Shown: positions 52,194 to 60,970 of the stretch, in pieces
Numbering within the stretch: position 1 is the first letter of the stretch
Layout: each line of letters starts with the position of its first letter
Source of the DNA: DASXKD01 sp963762735
GTDB lineage: Bacteria > Actinomycetota > Actinomycetes > Streptosporangiales > Streptosporangiaceae
Reading direction: 5' to 3'
Length of the DNA stretch: 64,000 nucleotides
Assembly: GCA_963762735.1 (NCBI GenBank)
Contig: CAVXMG010000040.1
Coordinates: forward strand, 1-64,000
Position numbers and translations under genes: made by a program
Notes under the pieces: generated by a model
What the model was told of the DNA's origin: nothing
Seen by the model: only the letters and a program-made list of their open reading frames with translations
The model's database searches: none

Positions 52194-53042
52194 ATGAGCG
52201 AGCGGGTACCGGCGACCAACTTCAGTGCCAGCTGGGTTCGGGTTGACCAGACCAGCGATCCTTCGTTCTATGCCTCGCTGCTCGATGCGACCCGCGCGCA
52301 GGGGCTCGATCAGGCCCGGCGTGATCCGGGCACAGCGTTCGGTCCGCTGGAGTTGCGGACCGGCCTGCGGGTGCTGGACGTCGGCTGCGGGACCGGCGGC
52401 TACCTGCGGATCTTGGCTCCGCTCGTCGCACCCGGTCCGGCGGTTGGTATCGATCTGAGTGCGACGCTCATCGCCCAGGCGCAGCAACGCACGGCAGCCG
52501 GTGAGGCCAACGTGTTGTTCCGGGTCGGCAACGCCTACGACCTGCCTTTCCCTGATGCCTCCTTCGACCGCGTCGTCGCTACCCAGATACTGCTTCATCT
52601 GGCCGACCCGTGGCGAGCCGTCACCGAGATGCGCCGGGTCCTGGCACCCGCAGGGCTGATTTCGGTCGGGGAATGGGATTGGGATAGCACCTGCCTGGCC
52701 GTCACCGACCGGGAACTTGGCCGCCGGTTCACGCATCTGCTCTGCGACCAGATGCACAACGGCCTCATCGTCCGCGAACTGCCCCGGCAGCTGGAACGCT
52801 ATGGATTCACACGTGTCACCGTGACTCCTCAAGTACACCTGTCCCGTGATCCCGGCGCCGCCTATGAGTGGCTCATCGAGCCCGTCGCCCGCGAACTCGC
52901 CCGCACCGGCGCACTTACCCCCGGGGAAGGCGACCGGCTTCTGGACGACCTGCGCGAGCGAGCAGCCACCGGCCGGTACTTCCTGGCCCGCACCTACTAC
53001 TCGGTGATCGCCACCGTCGGGACAGTTACTTCAACGGTGTAA
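52194..53042 (+). CDS. Class I SAM-dependent methyltransferase
   Basis: 282 residues from ATG 52194. Motif I GLRVLDVGCGTGGYLRILAP, acidic AVGIDLSATLIAQAQ, motif for residue contact GNAYDLPFPDASFDRVVATQ and RRVLAPAGLISVGEWDWD. UbiE/Methyltransf_11 type. Substrate unknown. It converges on the MerB-like gene, whose extended frame now overlaps its last 46 bp. Confidence 0.8.
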   Translation: MSERVPATNFSASWVRVDQTSDPSFYASLLDATRAQGLDQARRDPGTAFGPLELRTGLRVLDVGCGTGGYLRILAPLVAPGPAVGIDLSATLIAQAQQRTAAGEANVLFRVGNAYDLPFPDASFDRVVATQILLHLADPWRAVTEMRRVLAPAGLISVGEWDWDSTCLAVTDRELGRRFTHLLCDQMHNGLIVRELPRQLERYGFTRVTVTPQVHLSRDPGAAYEWLIEPVARELARTGALTPGEGDRLLDDLRERAATGRYFLARTYYSVIATVGTVTSTV

Positions 53043-54136
53043 CTCCCAAGTTCTTCAATTGCGCGGCCGCGGCCGCCGGGCGCCCCGACCCGGCGGGCAA
53101 GCCGGCTGGCCTGGTCCGGCCGCAGGACCAGCCGCCGTTCTCGCTCATCGACTCCGGCAAGTTCTGACTCTGATAAGCGGAGGAGCTGCCCGAATATCTG
53201 TTCCGCGACTTCCACGGCGCGGGCCCCTCTCAGGATCCCGCCCGTGACCTCGGGGTGCGCACTGGCCCAGGCCTCAGCGGTTGAGCGAGTGGAAAAGAAG
53301 TTCACATGATCGCAACAGATCACAGCGGACGGTCCCGCGCATTGGTCAGCCGTCCGGCCGACGAACACGACGGTCGTGGCGGGCTTCCACACGGCGCTAC
53401 TTCCGTCGAAGGTCACAGTGATCGGCTCCCCGTTGGAGGGGTCGGTGGACCTGATCAGTACGCTCGTGTCCAGCATCCCGGCTATGCCCAGGGCATCGAT
53501 GGCGCACATCGCATATGTGCTGGCCCCGCCTGTGATCTGGATCGTGTGCGGCGTCGCGGTGGCGGAGAACGGGTAGGCGGCACTGATCCGCCCAGCCTGG
53601 TCGAGGCAAAGAAAGTCACCGTCGGCCAGCTCGGCGAGCACCTGGCTGGCATCAAATGGCCTGGCAGCATCGTCGAGCAAGCCTTGATCCGGGGCGCGGC
53701 CGGTTGCCGCGAAGCTGCGCAGCACCGCTTGATGAACGGCCCGTAGGCCGCGCTCCGCAGGCGCGATCCGTCCTCGGCCGCCGCGTCCGAGCGCGTCCAG
53801 CCAGCTTGGGGTGCCTGCGTCGGTCTCCATGGCGGCTGCCCCGCCGATGGCCTGACGGAGCTGGCTGACCGAGGGGGCGCCATCCACCTGGCCATTACCG
53901 TTCCGGTACAGACGGCACGACACGCTAGCTGGCTGCCCTGGCTCGGCGAAAGGGTCGATCCCGTCAACCAGGATCGTCGGCGATCCATGCATCCCCATGC
54001 GGGCCGCTTCGTCCTGGCCAGCGATCACCTGACGGCTGACCGTGACCTCGCGGCGGCCTTCGAGCACCTGCGCCAGCCGTTCCTCCAGCAGCATCACATT
54101 CGGGCAGTCCTGCACGGCCAGCACCGTCAGATCCAT
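52997..54136 (-). CDS. Thioredoxin-like/MerB-like fusion with foreign C-terminal tail
   Basis: 379 residues from ATG 54136, six bases after GAGGAGG. Residues 1-95 look like a thioredoxin-fold piece (VLAVQDCPNVMLLEERLAQV, MHGSPTILVDGIDPFA). Residues ~110-320 match organomercurial lyase MerB: the Cys-x2-Asp of YAMCAIDALGIAGML and the third Cys in AVICCDHVNFFSTRSTAEAW. Normal MerB homology ends near EVAEQIFGQLLRL. The last ~45 residues are the antisense of an 89-bp KstD-gene fragment (53065-53153) plus read-through, so the native stop was lost. Whether it lyses organomercurials is untested. Confidence 0.78.
   Translation of the reverse strand: MDLTVLAVQDCPNVMLLEERLAQVLEGRREVTVSRQVIAGQDEAARMGMHGSPTILVDGIDPFAEPGQPASVSCRLYRNGNGQVDGAPSVSQLRQAIGGAAAMETDAGTPSWLDALGRGGRGRIAPAERGLRAVHQAVLRSFAATGRAPDQGLLDDAARPFDASQVLAELADGDFLCLDQAGRISAAYPFSATATPHTIQITGGASTYAMCAIDALGIAGMLDTSVLIRSTDPSNGEPITVTFDGSSAVWKPATTVVFVGRTADQCAGPSAVICCDHVNFFSTRSTAEAWASAHPEVTGGILRGARAVEVAEQIFGQLLRLSESELAGVDERERRLVLRPDQASRLARRVGAPGGRGRAIEELGSYTVEVTVPTVAITE
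53065..53153. repeat. 89-bp duplicate of KstD-like gene segment
   Basis: Matches 46066-46154 at 86 of 89 positions, without gaps (constant offset 6999). Direct orientation. It lies between the stop of the methyltransferase and the MerB-like gene and supplies codons to the latter on the other strand. Confidence 0.92.
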
Positions 54137-54185
54137 CGCCGCCCTCCTCACTTGCCTGGTGAACCAGCCAGACCGGGCTAGCTTG

Positions 54186-55145
54186 TCAGGTTCCCTGTAG
54201 CGTCCGGGTCCATCCTCGCTTGGTGCGGGTGAGTTCCCGAAATCCCACGGCGGGCAGGAACGCGCGGTAGTCCGCGTAGTCCTGCCCACCGGGGTCGGTG
54301 CCTTCGAGCCAGGCGTAGTCGAGGAGCCGGTCGACGTCTGCCAGTCGCAGCCAGTCAGCGGCCTGGCCGAGCAGCCAGGACGCAACGCCACGCCGCCGGC
54401 ACGGCTCGGTGACCCGCAGGTTGCCTATGTCGGCCCACCCGCCGTGCCGGGACAGCCGTTCTCCCTCGTCGAACGTCTCCACCTCGATGTAGCCGATCAC
54501 TTCCTCGCCGAGCATGGCAGACAGGCGGGTCCCGTTCATCCCGACCGCCCGGCGCACCGACAGCCCCTCGACGGGAATCTCAGCCGGGCGAGGCAGGTCA
54601 TCGACCCTGGCCAGGTAGACGACCTCGGTGTGCCCGGTATGAGCGAACCCGGCCCGCTGGTAGAGCGCGCGGATGTGCGGCCACTGCTCAGGCACCCCGT
54701 ACACGCCGCGCACAGGCAACTCGCCACCCGCCTCCTGGCGCGTCACCCCCCACCCCTCCAACTGGCGGATACACGCGGCCATCAGCGCCTCGGCAGCTTC
54801 CGTAGCGTCCGGCCAGCAGGAATTCCCGGCCGGAGCCACCGGCCAGAACAACAGCCAGCGGATCTCGCCAACGCCCCGCGCCGACGGCCCTGCCCGCTCA
54901 TCGGAGAAGTACCGGAGCAGATGAGCGGCGGCAGCGCGCCGGCCCCGCTGGTCGGCGACCAGGGTTACTCGCTCGCTCACCCAGGGATCTTCGATGAACT
55001 CGCCCGGCTGCCGTTCCAGCGCGGACAGGACAGTGCTGACCGACACGCTCATGCCAGGCACAACCGCGGCGGCGTGGGCATTCACCAGCTGGGTGAGCTG
55101 GTCCCGGTCGCTGCGGCGGAACGGGCGCACTTCGATAGGTGACAT
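54186..55145 (-). CDS. Tandem-GNAT N-acetyltransferase
   Basis: 319 residues: two GNAT-like halves, the second with GGWADIGNLRVTEPCRRRGV containing the acetyl-CoA loop RxxGxA/V and LLGQAADWLRL. The N-terminal half (MSPIEVRPFRRSDRDQLTQL) starts a GNAT fold without an obvious acetyl-CoA loop. ATG 55145 is used. It lies 49 bp upstream of the MerB-like gene in the same direction. Substrate unknown. Confidence 0.75.
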   Translation of the reverse strand: MSPIEVRPFRRSDRDQLTQLVNAHAAAVVPGMSVSVSTVLSALERQPGEFIEDPWVSERVTLVADQRGRRAAAAHLLRYFSDERAGPSARGVGEIRWLLFWPVAPAGNSCWPDATEAAEALMAACIRQLEGWGVTRQEAGGELPVRGVYGVPEQWPHIRALYQRAGFAHTGHTEVVYLARVDDLPRPAEIPVEGLSVRRAVGMNGTRLSAMLGEEVIGYIEVETFDEGERLSRHGGWADIGNLRVTEPCRRRGVASWLLGQAADWLRLADVDRLLDYAWLEGTDPGGQDYADYRAFLPAVGFRELTRTKRGWTRTLQGT

Positions 55146-55280
55146 CAGCGGCCTCCATAACACGGAAGAACAACGCGAAATGACGGAGGCCGCTACCGGT
55201 GCGGTACATCCGGAATGCTATCAAGGGGCGCGAACGACCCTGGGAATCCCGCAAACGCAGCCCAGAACGGGTGAGTGCAG

Positions 55281-55580
55281 CTACCAGGGCACGTGCCGGT
55301 TGATCCACAGCAACGCCGGGCCGATGACGGGACGCTCATGCCAGCCGCGGGACATGACCTCACCGCGGATCGACTCAGCCGCACCCCGGAGCCGCTTACG
55401 CATCACCGACGCCTGGTAGTCCCTGGCCCGGCGCCCGAGAAACCGGACGCAGTTGATGCACACACCAACTTCAGGATGATTCCCCAGATGGACCAGAGCC
55501 TCGTCGGCGGTAACCCGGCCGCAGCACCAGCATCTGCTCTCGCCAGTCTCGCCGACTGCGGTCTCAGTCTCGGCACTCAT
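55281..55580 (-). CDS. Small zinc-ribbon-like protein
   Basis: 99 residues with two Cys pairs (CWCCGR near the N-terminus and CINC about 25 residues on), which suggests a structural zinc site of the ClpX-finger type, then a basic helix and GWHERPVIGPALLWINRHVP. ATG 55580 lies five bases after GGAG. Family not recognised. Confidence 0.6.
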   Translation of the reverse strand: MSAETETAVGETGESRCWCCGRVTADEALVHLGNHPEVGVCINCVRFLGRRARDYQASVMRKRLRGAAESIRGEVMSRGWHERPVIGPALLWINRHVPW

Positions 55581-55628
55581 CGCCACTCCTGTCTGCTAGG
55601 GAGAATTCTAGGTGGCTGTTTCTGAACC

Positions 55629-56275
55629 TCAGCCGGGGCGGGCGAGGCGGCGGGGTCATGAGGATGATCATGGCCCAGTAGACGGCGGCTTCGTGGTGGG
55701 GCAGGTTGAACAGCAGCGGCCGGGCGGCATCGCGGTCTTGCGCCGAGGCGGGGGTGGCCAGGATCTCCAGCAGCAGGCCGGTGGTGTCGACGGCGATGTG
55801 GCGCTTGCGGCCGTTATCTCAAGTGCGTTTTCGGGTGTCCGCGACGTAGCTGACGAGGGGCATTTGTCGGGTATGCGCCGAATCGTGGACACGTAATCTT
55901 AAGCGGTGTCCACGACGCAGCCGGAGCGATGTCAACGACGTGACCTGCACCAATCCCCTTGTCGGTGCTGCTCTTTGGTTTTGCTCCCCCTCGAGGGACG
56001 CTTCGATCCGTGACATGTCCACGACGCAGACGCCCACGTCACACGGGGGATATTGACGAGGACTTCAGATAACGGCCGTTGACTTTCCTGGCGTTATCCC
56101 AGCCCCGGGAAGCCTCGGGCACCGTCGGCGCGGCGCACCGACTGGGAATCGATCACCGCCGCGGTCGGCTCGGCGGCCCGGCCCGCGGCCTGGCGTGCCG
56201 CCGCGCGTAACGCGTCATGCAGGGCGATCGTGACCCCGCGAGCGTGCCACCGCTGGTAAAAGGCGCCAGTACACC
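55629..56275 (-). pseudogene. IS5-family transposase remnant, interrupted
   Basis: In leftward direction: RWHARGVTIALHDALRAAAR, then AVIDSQSVRRAD, GWDNARKVNGR (56275-56073), a 259-bp insertion, then GRKRHIAVDTTGLLLEILAT and EAAVYWAMIIL (55813-55629). These are conserved DDE-region pieces of IS5-type transposases. Besides the insertion there are at least two frameshifts and no N-terminus, so it is dead. Confidence 0.75.
55814..56072. mobile_element. 259-bp MITE-like insertion with target duplication
   Basis: Ends TTATCTCAAGT and ACTTCAGATAA form 11-bp terminal inverted repeats with one mismatch. CGGCCG is duplicated on both sides (55808-55813 and 56073-56078). Deleting the element and one copy of the duplication restores the transposase codons for ARKVNGRKRH exactly. 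Inside, a leftward frame of up to 72 codons (55819-56037) is open but has no recognisable product. Confidence 0.82.
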
Positions 56276-56635
56276 GGCACGGCGGGGAAGATCACGAACT
56301 GCCAGATCGGGGTGTTCCTGGCCTGCGCCGTCCCGGGCGGCGGGCGGGCACTGGTCGACCGGGAGCTGTATGTCCCCAGGTCGTGGACGTCTGATGCGGC
56401 GCGGATGGCTGGGCCGGGATCGCGGAGGACACAGCGTTCGCGACCAAGCCGCAGCTGGCCCGCACGATGATCGAGCGGGCGGTGGCGGCGGGCCTGCCGT
56501 TCGCCTGGTTCACCGCGGATGAGGCGTATGGCGACAACGGCCCGCTGCGTGAATGCCTGGAAGACAGCGAACTCGCGGTCTCGTGCGATCACCGCGTCCC
56601 GGCGGGAGCCGGGCAGGTGATCTGCGCCGGCGCCA
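56276..56635 (+). pseudogene. IS701-type transposase fragment
   Basis: Frame 1 reads GTAGKITNCQIGVFLACAVP and RALVDRELYVPRSWT; after a frameshift near 56400 another reads GIAEDTAFATKPQLARTMIE and FAWFTADEAYGDNGPLRECL. These are internal blocks of IS701-like DDE transposases. Both termini are missing. It abuts the IS5 remnant head to head. Confidence 0.75.
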
Positions 56636-56699
56636 AGCGCTCGCGCGTCGCTGCCATTACCGGCGCAGGCGCCTGCGAGGTTGCTGACTGGCCGCCCTG

Positions 56700-57134
56700 T
56701 CAGACGGGCTGCTGGCCCAGGGCGCGGGCGATGGCAGCTGTGTCCTGGTACTCGCGCCAGGCCACGATCTGCCCGTCCCGGGCCCGCAGCACTCCTACGA
56801 ATGGAGCGCTCGCACGATGGCCGGTGGTGGTCACGGTCCCGGTGAGCTCATACTCGACCACTATCACCTCGGGATCGGCGGTGTCGTGGATCGCTGTCTC
56901 CCGGCACTCCTCGAACCGCACCGGCAGGCGTGCCCGCTCGGGACGGGCGAACGCGAGGAACTCCTCCCGCCCCTCGAAGCGCCGCGGCATGTCCGGCGGG
57001 GCGAACGGGCCCTCGATGACAGCGTCGTCGGCGAGCAGGCTGTCCATGGAGTCCACGCTGCTTCCGAGCCACTGCTGCTTCATCCGCGCGAAGACCTCCC
57101 GGGGTCCGGGAACTGCACCAGGCTGCCCGGTCAT
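56700..57134 (-). CDS. SnoaL-like (NTF2-fold) protein
   Basis: 144 residues from ATG 57134: EVFARMKQQWLGSSVDSMDS, LLADDAVIEGPFAPPDMPRR, GREEFLAFARPERARLPVRF and FVGVLRARDGQIVAWREYQD are a typical SnoaL-like polyketide cyclase/ester-hydrolase-type fold. Divergent from the TetR gene at 57238 with palindromic operators between them, so it is the likely target of that repressor. Substrate unknown. Confidence 0.78.
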   Translation of the reverse strand: MTGQPGAVPGPREVFARMKQQWLGSSVDSMDSLLADDAVIEGPFAPPDMPRRFEGREEFLAFARPERARLPVRFEECRETAIHDTADPEVIVVEYELTGTVTTTGHRASAPFVGVLRARDGQIVAWREYQDTAAIARALGQQPV

Positions 57135-57156
57135 GGCACTCCTCCTCAGCACTAAC

Positions 57157-57206
57157 ATGAGCAGATACTCGACTTACCTCCGGAGAGATTATGAGTCACC
57201 ACTCAT
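57157..57206. promoter_or_regulatory. TetR operator candidates (two ATGAG...ACTC palindromes)
   Basis: ATGAGTCACCACTCAT (57191-57206) is an inverted repeat with 6-bp arms. A looser copy ATGAGCAGATACTC lies at 57157-57170. Both are between the divergent SnoaL-like and TetR genes, as expected for autoregulation. Confidence 0.65.
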
Positions 57207-57237
57207 GTTGTCAACGGCAAGGGCAGGGCCAGCCACG

Positions 57238-57807
57238 ATGACACCACCCGCGCTGCGCGCCGATGCCCGGCGCAACCGCGCCCGCATCCTCGCCGCCGCG
57301 GCGGAAGTCTTCGCCGAGCAGGGCGCCTCGGCCTCCACCGAGGAGGTCGCCCGCCGGGCGGAGGTGGCGATCGGCACCGTCTTCCGCCACTTCCCCACCA
57401 AGGACGACCTGCTCCGGGCCATCATGAAGAACCTGCTGCAACAACTCACCGACCAGGCAAGCCTGCTCGCCGCCGAGGGCGATCCCGCCACCTCGCTGTT
57501 CGGCTTTTTCACCGGCCTGGTCGGGCAATCGGCGGCAAAGAAGACCGTTGCCGACCTGCTGGCAGCCGCCGGCACTGACGTCCAGCTCAACACGGCCCTC
57601 CAGGCCCTCCAACATGGGATGGGCGAGCTTTTGACCCATGCCCAGCAGGCCGGCGCGGTCCGCGACGACGTCCAGATCGCCGAGGTCATGGCGCTCATCA
57701 CCAGCACCTGCCAAGGCGCGCTCCAAGGCGGCTGGGACGACGACCTCCAGCGCCGGGCCCTTGCCATCATCTTCAACGGACTCCGCCCAACAGCAGCCGC
57801 CGAATAA
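57238..57807 (+). CDS. TetR-family transcriptional regulator
   Basis: 189 residues from ATG 57238 (ATG 57205 would overlap the operator). N-terminal HTH: ARILAAAAEVFAEQGASAST, EEVARRAEVAIGTVFRHFPT, KDDLLRAI. The ligand-binding C-terminal part is of the kind found in TetR regulators with an SbtR-like domain. Not closely like KstR, so its ligand is probably not steroid-CoA. Confidence 0.85.
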   Translation: MTPPALRADARRNRARILAAAAEVFAEQGASASTEEVARRAEVAIGTVFRHFPTKDDLLRAIMKNLLQQLTDQASLLAAEGDPATSLFGFFTGLVGQSAAKKTVADLLAAAGTDVQLNTALQALQHGMGELLTHAQQAGAVRDDVQIAEVMALITSTCQGALQGGWDDDLQRRALAIIFNGLRPTAAAE

Positions 57808-57902
57808 CCCGCCGCTGCCAAGTCCGCCCAGCTGCGTTGCCGAATTTAGCCGTTCTTAGGTTGCACGTCCACCGTCTTTCCGCGAATTGGTCCTCCTGCG
57901 TG

Positions 57903-58928
57903 CTAAGCCTTAACGGCGCAACTGGCGGTTCCGGCGGACCCATCGGTCTGCCTGGAGGCCATCGTGGGCAATGCCTCACTTCCCAGCGCCGGCGTGTGCG
58001 CCAGCTTAAGGTTGTTCGTCTCGCCGGTGAAACCTTCCTTGACGCACTTCGGAGCCGCAGAGCTGGTGCCTTTCAGGGCCGTCTGCGCCTGCAGCGTGTT
58101 GGCGGTGCCAAAGTACGCCTCGCCGCCTCCGGCGTCACCGAACACGCCCCATTCGGTGGTGTTCCAGTGCGGGGCAAGATCGACCATGCTGTCCGGGCCG
58201 CTGACTAGGGTTGCCGTCCCCGAGCCAATGGACAATGACACAGCGTCCCTCCCGCCGTTGGCAGCGCTCCCGTAGAAGCTGACGGACCCGAGATCCTTGG
58301 CGGTGACGGTGCCCACTACGGCTGCATTGCTGTTGGTGTAGCAGTCGGTGAAGGAAGCGCCGGTGTAGGTGAACCAGCCCGAAGGGCAGCTGGCATCGTA
58401 GTTGATCAGCCAGTACTGCATGAAGATACAGTTAGCGCCGCCTCCACAGTCACCGTAGGCGTACACGAACTGCTGCCACGCCAGGCAGTTGGTCGGATCA
58501 CTGCTCCCCGAGCACGCGGGGCTGCCGGAGAAGAACTCCGTGTTGAGTTGGAGCGTAAGCGCGTTCGTGATCTTCGGCCCGGTGGCATCCACCTGGCCTT
58601 TCTCGCTGATACCGGAACTCACATCCTTGAACGTCCCGGTGGCCTTGGTGAGCGTTCCCGATACCTGCGCTGAGTAGTCAACACCGTTACCCACCGTCGA
58701 TGGCGCGAGGCGCCAGTTCCGCGCGGTGACGCACTTGACGGCGTGCCACTTCAGCTTGGGATAGGAAGCGTTATAGCAGCCGCTGCCCGGTGCCGGGACC
58801 TGTGCCATGGCCGCCTGCCACTGTGATTTCGTCTTAACGGTTGATGCCCCGGCTGACGCGGACGCGCCGAGCAGCACCAGGCTAATCGCGCCTGCCGATG
58901 CTAGCGCGACCCAATTGCGCTTAGACAA
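57903..58928 (-). CDS. Secreted protein of unknown function
   Basis: 341 residues with a signal peptide (WVALASAGAISLVLLGASAS, cleavage near AGA). The mature part is Cys-rich (about 11 Cys; for example GSGCYNASYPKLKWHAVKC and YGDCGGGANCIFMQYWLINY) and beta-rich. The alternating Tyr/Trp motifs and paired Cys suggest an extracellular binding or enzyme domain, but I do not recognise the family. Confidence 0.7.
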   Translation of the reverse strand: MSKRNWVALASAGAISLVLLGASASAGASTVKTKSQWQAAMAQVPAPGSGCYNASYPKLKWHAVKCVTARNWRLAPSTVGNGVDYSAQVSGTLTKATGTFKDVSSGISEKGQVDATGPKITNALTLQLNTEFFSGSPACSGSSDPTNCLAWQQFVYAYGDCGGGANCIFMQYWLINYDASCPSGWFTYTGASFTDCYTNSNAAVVGTVTAKDLGSVSFYGSAANGGRDAVSLSIGSGTATLVSGPDSMVDLAPHWNTTEWGVFGDAGGGEAYFGTANTLQAQTALKGTSSAAPKCVKEGFTGETNNLKLAHTPALGSEALPTMASRQTDGSAGTASCAVKA

Positions 58929-59452
58929 TGTAATCCCTTCCCGTAGTTCCCCACTTTGCCGTAGTCGCAGCCATTGCAGCAGTAGGCTTGCACCGGTCTA
59001 GCCGGTCTTGCGCACCCCCGAATGCGGCCCAGTACATACTGTTACCGGGCACTTGAACGGCACTCCGCCCGCGGACGCCCAAGCAGGCGGGCGTACCCAG
59101 TCCGGCCGTCGCGCTCAGCGCAACAAGAATCTCCGCATCCCCCCCACCCGATACGTTATTACCGATTCACTATCCTCCCGAAGATGCCACAGGTCTAGTA
59201 TTCCCACAACAAATCCTTATGGTTACGAATCGTCAGCGACTTGGCGCTGGTAGTGGCAGGCAGTACGGACCTACCGTGCATCATCGATTACTATCCGTCA
59301 CCGCACTTGTAATCTATTGTTTGGCTTCAGGTGATGCTTGACGGTTTTCTAGACATCCCACGGCTCCATGGTGTCAAGTGGCGTCGGTGAGGCAGGTGCG
59401 AAGGCGTTCGGGACGGGCTTAGCGTAAGGCGGCGGCCGTCGCTGGCCCGGGG
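58929..59452. other. Gene-free, relatively AT-rich stretch
   Basis: About 520 bp, visibly less GC-rich than the surroundings between 59140 and 59350. It separates the starts of one leftward gene from the end of another. No convincing frame or RNA structure seen; it may hold the promoter of the 58928 gene and foreign DNA. Confidence 0.5.
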
Positions 59453-59911
59453 TTATCCCTGTCCGTAGCCGGTGATCAGCCATCGTCCGTCGGGCTGGCG
59501 ATGCAGGTAGACGGTCCAGAAGCTGTCTGGGTTGCCGACTGAGGGTGCCTGGGATTCGTTGAAGGTGCAGTGGACCGAGGCGGCAATGGTGGTGCGGCTG
59601 ACTTGCTTGCAGTGCAGTGCAGTGAATGTGGCCCAGGTCGAGGTATTTCCATTGCCCCAGTTCATCTGGCCCGCAGCGGCGGGCTCGAAGTGAGCAATGG
59701 CGGCGGCTTTGTCTTTGTGGTTGATCGCAAAGAACCACGACAGCGTGGCTTGCTCGGGGGACTGATACAACGCCGCCGTGACGCTGGCCCCGCCGGTTGT
59801 GTGCGAGGGTGGCGAGGAGACCGCCGAGCCTGCTGACGAGCTGCACCCAGCGACGGTGCAAGCGCCGACGATGAGGGCCGCTGCCGCGGTCACGCCCCGG
59901 GTTGCTCTCAT
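59453..59911 (-). CDS. Putative lipoprotein
   Basis: 152 residues with lipobox TVAGC after a hydrophobic stretch (AAALIVGACTVAGC), then a Ser/Thr spacer and a small globular domain (SPEQATLSWFFAINHKDKAA, FWTVYLHRQPDGRWLITGYG) that looks NTF2-like, as in extracellular SnoaL-type lipoproteins. It starts 36 bp after the kshB stop in the same direction. Confidence 0.72.
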   Translation of the reverse strand: MRATRGVTAAAALIVGACTVAGCSSSAGSAVSSPPSHTTGGASVTAALYQSPEQATLSWFFAINHKDKAAAIAHFEPAAAGQMNWGNGNTSTWATFTALHCKQVSRTTIAASVHCTFNESQAPSVGNPDSFWTVYLHRQPDGRWLITGYGQG

Positions 59912-59947
59912 GGGGTGAGTACAGCACGGTGCTGGGGCTCGTCGCCG

Positions 59948-60970
59948 CTAGTAGGTGATGCTGACCTCGGGGGTGCGTGCCACGGACTGGCAGGCCAGGA
60001 TGTAGCCGTCGGCGACATCGTCGGCTTCCAGCACCTCGTTGTGCGCCATCTCCACCTGGCCGGCGGTGAGCTGGCAGGCGCACGCCCCGCAGATGCCCTG
60101 GCGGCAGGAGAACGGCGGGTCAAGTCCCTGGTCGATGAGCACGTCGAGCAGCCGCGTCCCTGGCGGCCAGGCCAGCCGGTGGGTCGTGCCGTCCAGGCTG
60201 ACCTCCAGGGTCGCGGCGATCCCCCCGGTCTCCTCCCTGGCCTCGAACGGGTTCTCCGCCAGCGACAGGAAGCGCTCGACGTGCACCCGCTGTGCGGGCA
60301 CGCCCAGCGTGCCGAGCGCCTGCCTGACCAGCGCCAGGTAGGGGTCGGGGCCGCAGAGGAACGGCTCGGCGCGAGCATAGGGCCGGGCCAGCGCCGCCAT
60401 TGCGGCCGCCGTCGGCGCGCCCTGCACAGAGTCAAGCCAGTGCACCACCACCAGCCGGTCCGCCGCCGCGGCGGCAAGACTGCGCAGCTCGGATCCGAAG
60501 ATCACGGATGCCTCGTCGCGGTTGGCGTAGACCAGCAGGATCCGCCCGCGGCCGGCCGCAAGCACCGACTTGACGATCGAAATAACCGGGGTGATGCCGC
60601 TGCCGCCGGCGAACATCAGGAACTCGCCGTCCAGGGACGCCGGGCTGAACGTGCCGGCCGGCGGCAGCAGGTCAAGTACGGTCCCCGGCCGCACGTTGTC
60701 GGCGATCCAGTTGGAGGCGTAACCGCCCGTCATCCGCTTGACGGTGATCGCCGGTGCGTCCCCGGCGTGCGGCGAACTCGACAGTGAGTAACACCGGGCC
60801 ACCGAGCCGCCCGCGCCGTCAGGGACCCGGATGGTCAGGAACTGGCCGGGCCGGTAGGCGAAGGCGCCTGCCAGGTCCGGCGGCACGGCCAGCACCAGCG
60901 AGCAGGCCTCCCCGGCCTCCTGGACGACCTCGGCCACCGGCACCCTGTGGTACGCACGCGGCCCGGTCAT
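59948..60970 (-). CDS. kshB: KshB, reductase of 3-ketosteroid 9alpha-hydroxylase
   Basis: 340 residues. FAD-binding RPGQFLTIRVPDG and RCYSLSSSP, NAD-binding MFAGGSGITPVISIVKSVLA, and a C-terminal plant-type [2Fe-2S] ferredoxin domain FSCRQGICGACACQL with a distal Cys in ILACQS. It feeds electrons from NADH to KshA. ATG 60970 overlaps the stop of the small CxxC gene. Divergently paired with hsaA across the KstR box at 62528. Confidence 0.92.
   Translation of the reverse strand: MTGPRAYHRVPVAEVVQEAGEACSLVLAVPPDLAGAFAYRPGQFLTIRVPDGAGGSVARCYSLSSSPHAGDAPAITVKRMTGGYASNWIADNVRPGTVLDLLPPAGTFSPASLDGEFLMFAGGSGITPVISIVKSVLAAGRGRILLVYANRDEASVIFGSELRSLAAAAADRLVVVHWLDSVQGAPTAAAMAALARPYARAEPFLCGPDPYLALVRQALGTLGVPAQRVHVERFLSLAENPFEAREETGGIAATLEVSLDGTTHRLAWPPGTRLLDVLIDQGLDPPFSCRQGICGACACQLTAGQVEMAHNEVLEADDVADGYILACQSVARTPEVSITY

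Noticed and set aside
55819..56037. 72-codon leftward frame in the MITE as a gene
   Set aside because: Its end uses the terminal inverted repeat, there is no ribosome site and no recognisable domain.
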